DNA of 64,000 nucleotides from Trebonia kvetii. GTDB lineage: Bacteria; Actinomycetota; Actinomycetes; Streptosporangiales; Streptosporangiaceae. Numbering within the stretch: position 1 is the stretch's first letter; every line of letters begins with the position of its first letter. Under the pieces are notes generated by a model, which was not told where the DNA came from, did not search any database, and saw only the letters and a program-made list of their open reading frames with translations. This document shows, piece after piece, positions 26,327-35,507 of this stretch. The translations under genes and the position numbers were made by a program. The stretch covers positions 806,001 through 870,000 of the forward strand of contig NZ_RPFW01000002.1 in NCBI RefSeq assembly GCF_007827045.1, written 5' to 3'.

Positions 26327-26935
26327 TCAGTCCTCGGGCCGCTTGGTGCGCGGCCGGCTCAGCTGGCTTGCGAGCTGGGCGCGGGAGCGGACGCCGAGCT
26401 TGGCATAGGCGTGGACCAGGTGGACCTCGACCGTGTGCACGGCGGTGAAGAGCTGCTGGGCGATCTGCTTGTTCGACATGCCTTCGGCCGCGAGGGCGGC
26501 CACTCGCAGCTCGGCGGCTGTCAGCTCGCTGTCCGGTGCGGGCCTGGCGCCGAGGCGGGCGAGCTCGGCCCGCACTTGCTCGGCCCAGCCGACCGAGCCG
26601 AGCTCATCGAAGGCGGCGGCTGCGGCCTGCAGGAAGCCGTACGCGATCGCGCGTTTCCTGGCCCGCCGGGCCATCTGGCCGAGCCACAGCAGCGAGCGCG
26701 CACGATCGAAGCCCAGGCCGAGCTCGCCCAGGGCAGCCGCGGCGGCGGCTAGCTGGGCGGCCGCGTCCTCGTCATACCCGGACGCGAGGGCGATGGCCGC
26801 GGCGCACCGGTCGGCCGTCGCGGCGGCCCACGGGTGGTCCCGGGCTTCGGCCAGGTGGCGCAGCCGGCTGGTGATGGCGGTGGCCTCCTCCGTCCTGTCC
26901 AGCCGGACAAGCGAGCGCCGACAGCACGTGCGGCC
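26327..26935 (-). pseudogene. C-terminal remnant of a LuxR-family (large ATP-binding type) regulator
   Basis: An open frame without a credible start reads TPR-like helices (EEATAITSRLRHLAEARDHP, AAAQLAAAAAALGELGLG, FDELGSVGWAEQVRAELARLG) and then a complete LuxR HTH: LTAAELRVAALAAEGMSNKQ, IAQQLFTAVHTVEVHLVHAY, AKLGVRSRAQLASQL. Full-length relatives have 800-950 residues with an N-terminal AAA domain; here at most 200 remain. The first ATG (26674) would give 115 residues, little more than the HTH. It could still act as a free DNA-binding domain but is more likely decayed. Confidence 0.65.
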
Positions 26936-26954
26936 CGCGCGGCGGGCGGCCCGC

Positions 26955-27284
26955 CTAGCCGCGCTCGTTCACGACCACGGCCGTCCCGCTCGCGGTGACC
27001 ATCAGCATCGAGCCGTTCTGGCCCACGGTCTCGTAGTCGAGGTCGATGCCGATGACCGCGTTCGCCCCAGTGTCCCGGGCCCGCCCGGTCATCTCGCTGA
27101 GCGCGAGGTCCTTGGCCCGCTGCAGCTCCCGTTCGTAGGCGGCGGACCGGCCGCCGACGATGTCGCGGATGCCCGCGAACATGTCCCGGAACGCGTTCGC
27201 GCCCAGGATCGCCTCCCCGGACACCACTCCCTTGTACTCCTCGATGTGCCTGTCCTGCAGCGTGCTGGTCGTCGTCAGCAGCAT
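26955..27284 (-). CDS. YbjQ/UPF0145 family protein
   Basis: 109 residues from the ATG at 27284, with GGGAGGTGGA upstream. The family pattern is complete: [75 protein letters not shown] and [11 protein letters not shown]. These proteins form pentameric rings of unknown role, long labelled heavy-metal-binding without firm proof. Soluble and single-domain. It ends just upstream of the LuxR remnant. A reading that extends 5' to 27782 is not supported. Confidence 0.88.
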   Translation of the reverse strand: MLLTTTSTLQDRHIEEYKGVVSGEAILGANAFRDMFAGIRDIVGGRSAAYERELQRAKDLALSEMTGRARDTGANAVIGIDLDYETVGQNGSMLMVTASGTAVVVNERG

Positions 27285-27506
27285 GCTCCACCTCCCGCCC
27301 GCGCACGACACTCGCCCGGCCCGGACGAAGCGCGACACGCGAACCATACCCAGCCCGCCCCCAAAGCGATCACCGCCAACCTTGGGCTCGGCGGCACCTG
27401 GGCACGCGCCGTCTCTGTCGCTTACGCTAAGTGACTGCGTGGGAGCCAGGGCCGCCGGGCAGGATGAGCATATGGACCGGCAGGTTACGCCGGAGACGGC
27501 ACGGGG

Positions 27507-28196
27507 GTGACGAATGTGAATGCGGTCGAATATCCGGTTCCCCAGCCAGTGGTAGGGCGTGGTGCGCTGTTCGTGGAGCACCGGCTGAAGGCCCCGCTGG
27601 TATCGGAGTCGGCTTACATCGCGCCGACGGCCGTGCTGGCCGGAGATGTCACTGTAGGCCCGCACAGCCGGGTGCTGTTCGGGGCGGTGATCACCGCCGA
27701 GGGCGGCCCGGTAGAGATCGGGCAGAACTGCGTAGTCATGGAGAACGCGGTCGTCCGGGGCGTGCCTGGCCAGGAAACCCATATCGGTGACGAGGTACTA
27801 GTCGGCCCGCACGCTCACCTGACCGGGTGCGTGATCGAGGGCGGCTCGCTGATTGCGACCGGCGCCACAGTGTTCAACGGCGCTCGCATCGAAGCCGGGG
27901 CGGAGGTCGGGTTCAACGCGGTGGTCTACGTCAATACTGTCGTCCCGGCCGGTACGGCGGTGCCGATGGGCTGGTTCGCCGGCGGACACCCGGCCGAACT
28001 GGTGGCGCCGGGAGACTGGGACCGCATCCGCTCCATCATGGAGCCGCTGGACTATCCGGGCACAGTCTTCGGGGTGGGCGCCAGCTCGCCGATGCCTGAC
28101 ATTGCCCGCCGTTACGCTCGAGGGCTAGCCCTGCATCACCGAGATCGTATTGTCCCTGACGAGCGCCACCTGCTCGCCCGGGAGGACGCGCCCTAG
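27507..28196 (+). CDS. Gamma-carbonic anhydrase-like hexapeptide-repeat protein
   Basis: 229 residues of left-handed beta-helix repeats: [48 protein letters not shown] and [20 protein letters not shown]. The metal-binding histidines are present in [20 protein letters not shown] (His...His-x-His), as in gamma-class carbonic anhydrases, although most relatives of this type have not been shown to hydrate CO2. A 45-residue helical tail ([17 protein letters not shown]) follows. Start GTG 27507 or GTG 27516; neither has a clear Shine-Dalgarno. It converges on the Rieske operon. Confidence 0.82.
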   Translation: MTNVNAVEYPVPQPVVGRGALFVEHRLKAPLVSESAYIAPTAVLAGDVTVGPHSRVLFGAVITAEGGPVEIGQNCVVMENAVVRGVPGQETHIGDEVLVGPHAHLTGCVIEGGSLIATGATVFNGARIEAGAEVGFNAVVYVNTVVPAGTAVPMGWFAGGHPAELVAPGDWDRIRSIMEPLDYPGTVFGVGASSPMPDIARRYARGLALHHRDRIVPDERHLLAREDAP

Positions 28197-28258
28197 CCCG
28201 CCGGGCACGGGCTCGCACCGCACCAGCGGGCCCGTCCTCATCGCCGGCGGGCCCGGCG

Positions 28259-28633
28259 TTAGCGCTCGCCCCGTGTCCCGGGTGCTGGAGGACGAGGGAT
28301 GGGTGCGTCGTTCAGCTGCTGGTCAAGGTCGACCCAAATGGCGTCGTCTTCGATCTTGCATGCGTAAACCGGGATGGGGCCGCAGGCGAACGGACCGACG
28401 GCCTCGCCGGTGGTCAGGTCGTAGCGGGATGCGTGGGCGGCGCAGACCAGCGTGTCGTCGTCCTGCAGGGTGCCCTCGTGCAGGGGTTGCTGCTGGTGGG
28501 TGCAGGTGTTGTGGATCGCCCTGACGTCGTCATCAGCTAGCCGGATGAGGCAGATCGGCTCGCTCAGCTCGTCAACGAGCATGGTGTCGCCGACCTCTAG
28601 GTCGTCGAGGTTCGCGACGACTGCGAACGTCAT
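28259..28633 (-). CDS. Rieske [2Fe-2S] ferredoxin
   Basis: 124 residues. Both cluster-binding boxes are present: CTHQQQPLHEG (C-x-H) and CAAHASRYDLTTG (C-x2-H). The first box departs from the common C-x-H-x-G/A, as in bedA/carAc-type ferredoxins. Soluble, with no signal. Its ATG overlaps the stop of the DUF2231-Rieske gene (ATGA), so the two are coupled. It likely passes electrons to an oxygenase or to the membrane partner. The next gene beyond the 29.6-kb start is a divergently placed P450, which normally uses a ferredoxin of another type. Confidence 0.9.
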   Translation of the reverse strand: MTFAVVANLDDLEVGDTMLVDELSEPICLIRLADDDVRAIHNTCTHQQQPLHEGTLQDDDTLVCAAHASRYDLTTGEAVGPFACGPIPVYACKIEDDAIWVDLDQQLNDAPIPRPPAPGTRGER

Positions 28634-29637
28634 GGCCGTGTCCTTCCACTTGCGGGCCGCCGGGGCGCCGGCTGGCTGCCGCGCACCTCGATCCAGCCGT
28701 TACGGATCCGGGTGGGGAGCACGGGTTGCGGCTGGCTTGCCGGGCCACGGCTGATACATCCGTCGGTGAGCGCGAAGCGGGACCCGTGCAGCGGGCAAGT
28801 CACAGTCAGTTCTGCGACCGCGCCGCGGCTGAGCAGGCCACCGGCGTGGCTGCAGATGTTGTCGATGGCGTAGAGGCTGCCGCCGTGGCGGTACAGCATG
28901 ATCTGGCGCCCCTCAGCCTCGACCGGGGTCGGCGAGTCGTCCGGCAGGTCGGCCTCCTGCAGCGCGCGGGTCCAGCGCCGCGGCCCGGCGGCCCACGCTA
29001 CCCGGCTGACCATCACACCTCTGGTGAATACGAGATGACCGCCAAGGTAACCCGCCGCGGCCGTGACCATCAGGCTGGCCGCAGCCAAAGCGCGTGCCGT
29101 GCCACGGTGACCGGCCATACGGGTGCCAAGGGAGGCACATTGCAGCCCAAGGGCCGCCGTATTGAGCAAGCCGTGGAAGAGACCGACGCGACGGTCCTGA
29201 TCGTTGCTGACGGTCCAGTCGTTCAGGCCGGTCAAGGCGGTAGCGCCCGCGGCGATGATGCCGGCCGCGCTGAGCTTGCCCGCGGCGTCGATTCCGCGCC
29301 GCGGAGCCGGGTCGCGGTCCATAGCGTCCAGCACCATGACGCCTGCCCACAGCCCGATGGGCAGGTCGCTAAGTGCCGGGTGCAGTGGGTGGCCGGCCCA
29401 TCGGCCGCCATGCAGCAGCTCAACGGCAAGGTTGTCCTGGTGCCGTTCGCGAACTGGCCCCAGCACGGCGGTCAGCCGGTCGCTCAGGGTACGGAGCCAG
29501 CCGAGCCGGTCGACCCAGGCAGCGAGATCGCTGTGCCAAGTCACCAACCGGGTGGCAGCGCACAGGGAACTGACAGCCGGCTCGGCCTGCTGGCCGACTG
29601 CTGTCAGATCGTCGGCCTGGCCGCTGCCTGTTCGCAT
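28630..29637 (-). CDS. Membrane protein: DUF2231 domain fused to a Rieske domain
   Basis: 335 residues from the ATG at 29637, with GGAGG 5 bases upstream; another in-frame start at 29727 is weaker. A leader of about 90 residues is followed by DUF2231: GHPLHPALSDLPIGLWAGVM and AAGATALTGLNDW with four hydrophobic segments to about residue 235. A Rieske domain follows (about 245-335) with ICSHAGGLLSRG and CPLHGSRFALTDG. DUF2231 contains conserved histidines and may bind heme, so the fusion looks like an electron-transfer unit in the membrane, delivering to the soluble Rieske protein encoded next to it. The physiological donor and acceptor are unknown. Confidence 0.88.
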   Translation of the reverse strand: MRTGSGQADDLTAVGQQAEPAVSSLCAATRLVTWHSDLAAWVDRLGWLRTLSDRLTAVLGPVRERHQDNLAVELLHGGRWAGHPLHPALSDLPIGLWAGVMVLDAMDRDPAPRRGIDAAGKLSAAGIIAAGATALTGLNDWTVSNDQDRRVGLFHGLLNTAALGLQCASLGTRMAGHRGTARALAAASLMVTAAAGYLGGHLVFTRGVMVSRVAWAAGPRRWTRALQEADLPDDSPTPVEAEGRQIMLYRHGGSLYAIDNICSHAGGLLSRGAVAELTVTCPLHGSRFALTDGCISRGPASQPQPVLPTRIRNGWIEVRGSQPAPRRPASGRTRP

Positions 29638-29901
29638 CGGTTCCTCCAGGGTGGCGTCAGCTTTGGCTCGATCGTCAGAAGAATCTTCTATGCCATCGCT
29701 CACTCTGCTTGTCTCACCTTGCTGCACATGCGCGGCGCGACCCGCCCCGCGTCGGCTTTCGCGCTTGCCACCCGCCCGGCACCGGCCGGAGGTTCAGTCC
29801 GTCTTGAGGTAGCGCAGGACCGCGAGCACATTTCTGCCACTCGCTGATCGACCGCAGCGCCGCCATCATGGCCACCCAGAGCCCGGTGCTAGCCTCAGCG
29901 A

Positions 29902-31083
29902 GTGTTTGACACGGCGCGGGAGTTCCCGCTGGGTGCCGCTACGACGCTGGCTGAGCTGGCTACCGACCCGCATCCGCGGCTCGCCCTGCTGTTGGGTGCC
30001 GAGCCGGTGAGCTGGGTGCCGGAGTTGGGCGGCTGGCTGGTCACCCGGCGCGACTTGGTGCTAGAGGTGATGCGCGCGGCTGAGGTGTACACAGTGGACG
30101 ACCCCCGCTTCACCACTGCGCGGGTGGTCGGGCCGAGCATGCTGTCGACCGACGGGCCGGAGCACGCGCGGCATCGTGGGCCATTTGCCGATCCGTTCCG
30201 GGCGCGAGACGTGAGCGAGCGCTTTGCCCGTGTCATCGCCGAGGAGACTGATCTGCTGCTCGGGCCGCTGCGCGGACGGGGGACCGCCGAGTTGCGCCGG
30301 GAGGTGGCCGGGCCGTTGGCGGTCGCGGTGGTGGCCGCCGCGCTCGGGCTGGTCGAGGCCGACGCGGCGGCGGTGCTCTCCTGGTACGACCGGATCGTGC
30401 GCGCGGTGGACGACCTGACGGCGGGTCGGCCCGCCGATCCGGAGGGCGCGGTGGCCGTCGGGCAGTTGCGCGGCAGTGTGGAGGCGACGCTCGCGGAGCG
30501 ACGGGAATCAATCCTGGTCGCGGCGGCCGAGGGCGGACTCGGGGTGCCTGAGGTCGTGTCGAACGCGGCGGTGCTGATGTTCGGCGGAATCGAGACCACC
30601 GAGGGCATGATCGCGAACGCGGCGCTGCACCTGCTGTCCCATCCCGAGCAGTTGGAACTCGTGCGACGCGATCCCGGCCTGGTGGACAACGCGATCGAGG
30701 AGTCGCTGCGGCTCGAGCCCGCGGCCGCCGTGGTGGATCGATACGCGACCCGCGACACGCAGCTGGGAAGGGCGCGGATCCGTAGCGGCGACCTGGTCGT
30801 CGTCTCTATCGCCGGCGCCAACCGGGACCCGGCGGTCTTCCCGGAACCGGACCGCTACGACGTGCGGAGGGCGAATGCCCGGGGCCACCTGGCATTCGCG
30901 CACGGCCCGCACTTCTGCCTCGGCGCGCACCTGGCCCGGCTGGAGACCAGGACGTGCATGCTCGCACTGCTCGGCGAACTGCCGGGGCTGCGCCTCGACA
31001 GCGAAGGCAGCGCGCCGCCCCGCGGCTTGGTCTTCCGCAAGCCGCTGGCGGTGCGCGTCCTGTGGGACCAGCACGCTGAATAG
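29902..31083 (+). CDS. Cytochrome P450
   Basis: 393 residues starting at GTG. The I-helix oxygen-binding motif is FGGIETTEGM (about 230), the ExxR pair is in EESLRLEP, and the heme loop is FAHGPHFCLGAHLARLE, whose Cys is the axial ligand (about 340). The length is typical for soluble bacterial P450s. The acid-Thr pair is Glu-Thr instead of Asp/Glu-Thr-Thr variants, still functional in many families. The substrate is unknown. No ferredoxin of the usual 3Fe-4S type is adjacent. The 264-bp gap before it shows no gene. Confidence 0.92.
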   Translation: MFDTAREFPLGAATTLAELATDPHPRLALLLGAEPVSWVPELGGWLVTRRDLVLEVMRAAEVYTVDDPRFTTARVVGPSMLSTDGPEHARHRGPFADPFRARDVSERFARVIAEETDLLLGPLRGRGTAELRREVAGPLAVAVVAAALGLVEADAAAVLSWYDRIVRAVDDLTAGRPADPEGAVAVGQLRGSVEATLAERRESILVAAAEGGLGVPEVVSNAAVLMFGGIETTEGMIANAALHLLSHPEQLELVRRDPGLVDNAIEESLRLEPAAAVVDRYATRDTQLGRARIRSGDLVVVSIAGANRDPAVFPEPDRYDVRRANARGHLAFAHGPHFCLGAHLARLETRTCMLALLGELPGLRLDSEGSAPPRGLVFRKPLAVRVLWDQHAE

Positions 31084-31133
31084 CAGGCAGTGATCAAGCT
31101 GTCCTGGTCCGCGGCCGTCCTGTCAGGCGTCCG

Positions 31134-31766
31134 TTAGCCGCACGAGGGTGTCGACTCGGCGGTGATGTTCGCGTAGGTCACCGGGTTGACCGGCGCGTTG
31201 TCACCGGACAGCGCCGTCGGAAGCCCGGCGGGCCAGGCGAAGGAGGCACGCGTCCAGTAGTAGCGTGCGACGTGCTGGCTGGTGCAGACCAGGACCGCGT
31301 CGCGGAACGTGACGGTCACCTTGACCGGGTAAAGCTTGCCCGTGGCGCAGGACGGGTTGCAGTCGTCGATCTTCTCGGTCCCGGTGCCGATCGCGACGGT
31401 GGGATTCCAGGTGGGCCAGGTCATGTTCCACAGCGATGTCGTGCCGTCGCCGGACAGCGGGCAGCCGGCCGAGCAGCCTGACGCGTGCATTGACGTGCCG
31501 TTCGTGTCGCCGCCCTCGGCGAAGTACACGGTGGGCTGATGCGCCGTGGGGACGCTGACCGGGGAGTCCGACGGCGACGCTGGCACCAGCGACGGCTGGG
31601 ACACCGACGCCGAGATCGACAGCGACGGACTGGCCGAGCTCCCCGCCGAGGCGGTCGTGGTACCGCCCGCCGTGGCCGAACTCGAACTCTGGCAGCCGGC
31701 GGTCGCCACGATCAGCGTCGCCGCGAGCGCGACGGCGGGCAGGAGTGCGCGCATCCGGAAGGTCAA
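31134..31766 (-). CDS. Exported lipoprotein, function unknown
   Basis: 210 residues. The signal peptide MTFRMRALLPAVALAATLIV ends in the lipobox VATAGC (Cys about 24). A Ser/Thr/Ala-rich linker of about 50 residues reaches a folded part with four cysteines (SGCSAGCPL, DDCNPSCATG, VLVCTSQH, PSCG end) and aromatic clusters (SLWNMTWPTWNP, ARYYWTRASFAWP). The paired cysteines suggest disulphides outside the membrane. No family recognised. It ends 50 bp from the P450 stop, convergently. Confidence 0.72.
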   Translation of the reverse strand: MTFRMRALLPAVALAATLIVATAGCQSSSSATAGGTTTASAGSSASPSLSISASVSQPSLVPASPSDSPVSVPTAHQPTVYFAEGGDTNGTSMHASGCSAGCPLSGDGTTSLWNMTWPTWNPTVAIGTGTEKIDDCNPSCATGKLYPVKVTVTFRDAVLVCTSQHVARYYWTRASFAWPAGLPTALSGDNAPVNPVTYANITAESTPSCG

Positions 31767-31925
31767 AGCGTCACCGGCCTTAGCGGAAACTGAATGTCGC
31801 CTGATGGACGCCCGAAACGTACCATTTGCCGCAGTCGGCGAACGCCTGTTTCAACGCACGTGAATGCCGCCCCGGGAAAGCCGTGTGCCCGGTGGCACGA
31901 GTGCCATCCTTGCTATGCTTTGCAC

Positions 31926-31937
31926 CCTCTCGAGAGG
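31926..31937. promoter_or_regulatory. Perfect palindrome CCTCTCGAGAGG just before a start codon
   Basis: A 12-bp self-complementary sequence 8 bases before the GTG at 31945. Its right half (GAGAGG) doubles as the ribosome-binding site. Dimer binding or an mRNA hairpin here would block translation directly. Confidence 0.4.
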
Positions 31938-31944
31938 TGCTTCT

Positions 31945-33060
31945 GTGCGCAGGATGATGGCCGGGCTGGTCGTGGTCACGCTGGCGGCGGGCGCCGCGAT
32001 CGTGGCGTGGCGCGCGGAATCCGAAGGCGGTTCGAGCACTTTCGACGAGAATTACCCGACCGCGAACACCATCTCCTGCGCATCGGCGACCGCCTGCCTC
32101 GCAGTCGGATCGGCGGAGCGCGGCACGCCGCGCACGTCGGTGCCCGTCGTGCAGGCGTTCAACGCGGGCACCTGGCGGACGGTGGCCGTCAAGGCGCCAG
32201 GGAAACCCGGATCGCGAACGACCCTGACGGGCGTGTCGTGCCCCGCGGCCGGCTACTGTCTCGCGGTCGGCGAGTACGACCCAGGCGACCGAGGGCTTCC
32301 GCGCCCGTACGCGATGTCCTGGGACGGGGCGTCCCTGTCCCCCGCCGTCAGGCTGCCGCTTCCGACGGCCAGCGACCTGGAAGAGATGGGCGGCGTTTCC
32401 TGCCCCGCCGTCAACCGTTGCGTGGTGACGGGCAATGTTCCCAGGGGGGAGATCATCTGGACCTGGAACGGCTCCGCGTGGTCAATGATGTCAGTGCCGA
32501 CACCCGACACCGTGGCGGATGAGTACTTCGACTCGGTCCAGTGCACCACCGTGACCGACTGCATGGTTGCCGGCCGAGAGTCAGCCGGCAGCAGCACCGT
32601 CCCCGCCGCCGCCAGCTGGAACGGCAGGTCATTCACCCGGCTCAGGCCGCCCGCGCCGACGGGTATGAGCACCGCCGGGTACAGCGGGCTCTCCTGCGCT
32701 ACCCGTGAGCACTGCGCGTTCACCGGCCTCGGTTACGCGTCGCACGGCTCCCCCATCACGTCCTTCCTCGAGATGTGGAACGGCAGGACCTGGAAGCTCA
32801 CTACCTGGCGCGGCCCGAAGGCCGGCGACTACGCCGAACTGTCCGCCGTCTCCTGCCGTACCGCGAACGACTGCGTCGCGGTGGGCAGCGACGGCCCGGA
32901 CACCGGGCAGCGCGCGGCCGCGCTCACCTGGGACGGCGCCAACTGGAAGGCAGCACGCGTCCCTGGTCCCGGCCCCGGCAAGATGTCCGTCTTCTACGGC
33001 GTGAGCTGCGCGAAGACCGGCGGCTGCACCGCTATCGGCGAGCGGGGCGCGATCCCCTGA
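31945..33060 (+). CDS. Exported repeat protein with 'SCP..CLAVG' blades
   Basis: 371 residues from the GTG at 31945, with GAGAGGTG upstream; a longer reading from 31864 lacks a ribosome site. An N-terminal hydrophobic anchor (RRMMAGLVVVTLAAGAAIV) is followed by about six repeats of roughly 55 residues, each with a Cys pair: ISCASATACLAVGSAE, VSCPAAGYCLAVGEYD, VSCPAVNRCVVTGN, VQCTTVTDCMVAGRE, LSCATREHCAFTGLG, VSCRTANDCVAVGSDG, VSCAKTGGCTAIGE. Each also has a W.G..W strand pair. This is the actinobacterial beta-propeller-like pattern with one disulphide per blade. The function is unknown; ligand or polymer binding at the cell surface is likely. Confidence 0.75.
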   Translation: MRRMMAGLVVVTLAAGAAIVAWRAESEGGSSTFDENYPTANTISCASATACLAVGSAERGTPRTSVPVVQAFNAGTWRTVAVKAPGKPGSRTTLTGVSCPAAGYCLAVGEYDPGDRGLPRPYAMSWDGASLSPAVRLPLPTASDLEEMGGVSCPAVNRCVVTGNVPRGEIIWTWNGSAWSMMSVPTPDTVADEYFDSVQCTTVTDCMVAGRESAGSSTVPAAASWNGRSFTRLRPPAPTGMSTAGYSGLSCATREHCAFTGLGYASHGSPITSFLEMWNGRTWKLTTWRGPKAGDYAELSAVSCRTANDCVAVGSDGPDTGQRAAALTWDGANWKAARVPGPGPGKMSVFYGVSCAKTGGCTAIGERGAIP

Positions 33061-33063
33061 CGG

Positions 33064-34149
33064 CTAGCGCTTGCGGGCGACAAGGATGTCGCGCGTGATC
33101 GCCTGGTCGACACGGTGCCTGAAGTCACGGAACGGGCCTTCGTCGAGGACGTCTAGCCCGCTGGCGGCGAGGATCTCGACCGCGTCCTCGCGGCGGGCGA
33201 CCATGGTGTTCCAGGAGATCCCGATGGCGCCACCCGGCCGCAGCACCGCCGCCCAGTGCGGCACCGCGGACCGCAGCAGTTCGAGCGGGCTCCTTGCCAG
33301 GCCGTGTCCGCCCGGCTGCGGTCGGCCCGGCTGCGGCTTCCCTGCGCCGTGGCTGCCGTGCTGGACTCCGTACGGCAGGTCGGTGACGATGAGGTCGGCG
33401 GTCTCCCGCTTGAAGAACTCGCCGACGCGGCTGGTGTCCGCCTCCACGACGTCCACGCGCTGCACGTCGCCCGCCTTGTAGTCCTCCTTGGCAGCCGCGA
33501 ACTCCGCCCGGAGCCGCTTGGCCACCACCCGGCGGTCGCGCCGCACCGGGGAGAAGTCCGCCTGGTGCTTCAGGCGCTTGTCCTTGAGCCAGCGCTGGAG
33601 GAACATGGCGTACGCCTCGATGTCGCGCCCGTCGATGTCGGCGCCGTAGGCGTCGAACCCGTACATGATGGCCTGGTTCAGCGTGGTGCCCCGCCCGCAC
33701 AGCGGGTCGAGGACGGCGAGCCGGCGGCTGCCGGTGTCGCCGGCGAACGCCGACGCGGCGAGGGTGACGTTGAGCAGCAGCTTGGTGAACTGCTCGTTCG
33801 TCTTCCCCTGGTACTTCAAGATGGTCAGCAGATCGTCGTCGTAGCGGTCGAGCCGCCGCAGCGTCACCGGACGCAGCACCTCGGCTCCCTCCTCGCCGCC
33901 GGCCTCGAACAGCGCGTACAGCGACGACAGGTTGCCGAACAGCCCCGTGTCCCGCCCGGACAGTTCGCCAGCCTCGAACGTGACGTAGGGGACGCCGCCG
34001 ATGACCGCCTCACCGATGCTGTCCGCGTCGATCTTCCCATCGGGAAGGGCGCTGCCGAGCACCGCAAGTTCGGCGCGCGCGAGCGCGGGCGCGGCCCCGG
34101 CGTAGACCCGGTTGTGCGACGGAAGGATGAGGAAGGCGTAGCGGCTCAT
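33064..34149 (-). CDS. TRM11-like SAM-dependent RNA/DNA methyltransferase
   Basis: 361 residues from the ATG at 34149 (MSRYAFLILPSHNRVY). The N-terminal half (about 1-125) resembles a THUMP-like substrate-binding region. The SAM site is VLDPLCGRGTTLNQAIMYGF (about 148-167), and the catalytic motif is TDLPYGVQHG, a D/N-PPY variant of amino-methyltransferases, here with Leu-Pro-Tyr. AVLRPGGAIGISWNT closes the fold. Related proteins methylate guanosine N2 in tRNA; the bacterial substrate is not known. It converges on the repeat protein gene with a 3-bp gap. Confidence 0.82.
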   Translation of the reverse strand: MSRYAFLILPSHNRVYAGAAPALARAELAVLGSALPDGKIDADSIGEAVIGGVPYVTFEAGELSGRDTGLFGNLSSLYALFEAGGEEGAEVLRPVTLRRLDRYDDDLLTILKYQGKTNEQFTKLLLNVTLAASAFAGDTGSRRLAVLDPLCGRGTTLNQAIMYGFDAYGADIDGRDIEAYAMFLQRWLKDKRLKHQADFSPVRRDRRVVAKRLRAEFAAAKEDYKAGDVQRVDVVEADTSRVGEFFKRETADLIVTDLPYGVQHGSHGAGKPQPGRPQPGGHGLARSPLELLRSAVPHWAAVLRPGGAIGISWNTMVARREDAVEILAASGLDVLDEGPFRDFRHRVDQAITRDILVARKR

Positions 34150-34267
34150 AAGATCCAACAGCCTAGTGCCTCGGCCAGAGCCGCCTCACCACCCCGCGGA
34201 GCGCCGCAGTGGGCGGAATCAAGCTCTTCTTGCGGTTCGTACTTTAGGTGTTGACGTTGAATCGTAT

Positions 34268-34277
34268 TTAACGTTAA
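34268..34277. promoter_or_regulatory. LacI-type operator candidate TTAACGTTAA
   Basis: A perfect 10-bp palindrome in an A/T-rich island, preceded by the related GTTGACGTTGAA at 34250-34261, about 160 bp upstream of the LacI gene that leads the arabinose operon. The central CG flanked by T/A half-sites is characteristic of LacI-family sites. It probably autoregulates the operon. Confidence 0.55.
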
Positions 34278-34436
34278 TGTCCCTCTAAACACAGGCGAGC
34301 CCGACCTGACAGGCCGGTTCACCTGGGGTGTCCCTGAGTCACTGAGAAGACTTCCCAGCTATGGGTCGCGTGACTGCCACGCCTAAAACTTTGCCGTAAA
34401 TAATCCATAAAGCTTCCACATGAATGGAGACAAGCG

Positions 34437-35507
34437 GTGTCCGATCGGGTGACGATCTCGCAGGTCGCCGAGGAGGCGGGCGTCTCTGCGATGACCGTTT
34501 CTAACGTCCTCAATGGGCGGCCGGGAGCGTCCGAGGAGACCAGGCGCCGTGTGCTCGATGCCGCCGAGCGTCTGGGCTACCAGCCGAACCTCTCGGCGCG
34601 CAACCTCAAGGCTGGCCGCACCGGGCTGATCGGCGTGATGACCCTCGACCTGACGGGGCAGTACGGCCTGGAGATCGTCCGGGGCATCGCCGACGAACTG
34701 GCCTCCGATGAGCGAGAGATGCTCATCAGCGCGACGTACCAGGAGGCGGTGCGTGAACTGGAGCGCACACAGTTCCTCGCCCGCGGACTGGTGGACGGCG
34801 TGCTCATGGTGGCCCCCGCCCTTGAGGACGCCACGCTGGAGGCGCTGCGCCGCAAGAACCTGCCGTGCGTGGTGATCGACCCGCGGCGCACTGACGCGTC
34901 GCTGCCCAGGGTCACCGTCGACAACTACGGCGGAACCCGGCAGGCAGCCGAGCACCTGCTGGAACTCGGCCACACCCGGATCGCGTACATCAAGGGCATC
35001 GCCGACCTGGAAAGCTCGGAGTTGCGCTACAAGGGTTTCCACGACGCGCTCCGGCTGGCCGGCGTCGACCTCGATGAGCGCCTGGTCGCCGAATCCGATT
35101 TCACCTATACCCAGGGGTTCCGGATCACGTCCGCGTTGATCGCCGAGCACCGGCCGACCGCACTGATGGCCGGAGGGGACCTGATCGCGCTCGGTGCCGT
35201 GGATGCGGCCCGCGCCTGCGGGCTGCGCGTGCCCGACGACCTGTCCGTGGTCGGCTTTGATGACCTGCCGCAGGCGGCCCAGACGTTCCCGGCGCTGACC
35301 ACCGTGCGCCAGCCGCTGCACGACATGGGCAAGCTCGGCACCCGCATGCTGCTCAGCCTGATCGACGGCCGCCCGCTGCTCATGGAGAACATGCAGATGC
35401 CCACCGACCTGATCGTGCGAGGGACGACCGCCCCGCCTGCTGACGCCTTGCCCGCGGCCGGCGAGGAAGACGAATGCGCCACCCCCTCGCACGGTGACGA
35501 TCAGTGA
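34437..35507 (+). CDS. LacI-family regulator of the arabino-oligosaccharide operon
   Basis: 356 residues from a GTG with GGAG upstream. HTH and hinge: VTISQVAEEAGVSAMTVSNV, LNGRPGASEETRRRV and LGYQPNLSARNLKAGRTG. The sugar-binding core has LIGVMTLDLTGQYGLEIVRG, GLVDGVLMVAP and VGFDDLPQAAQTFPALTTVR. The stop overlaps the start of the first GH43 gene (GTGA), so regulator and operon are one unit, and the regulator should respond to a pentose or oligosaccharide taken up by the encoded ABC transporter. Confidence 0.92.
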   Translation: MSDRVTISQVAEEAGVSAMTVSNVLNGRPGASEETRRRVLDAAERLGYQPNLSARNLKAGRTGLIGVMTLDLTGQYGLEIVRGIADELASDEREMLISATYQEAVRELERTQFLARGLVDGVLMVAPALEDATLEALRRKNLPCVVIDPRRTDASLPRVTVDNYGGTRQAAEHLLELGHTRIAYIKGIADLESSELRYKGFHDALRLAGVDLDERLVAESDFTYTQGFRITSALIAEHRPTALMAGGDLIALGAVDAARACGLRVPDDLSVVGFDDLPQAAQTFPALTTVRQPLHDMGKLGTRMLLSLIDGRPLLMENMQMPTDLIVRGTTAPPADALPAAGEEDECATPSHGDDQ

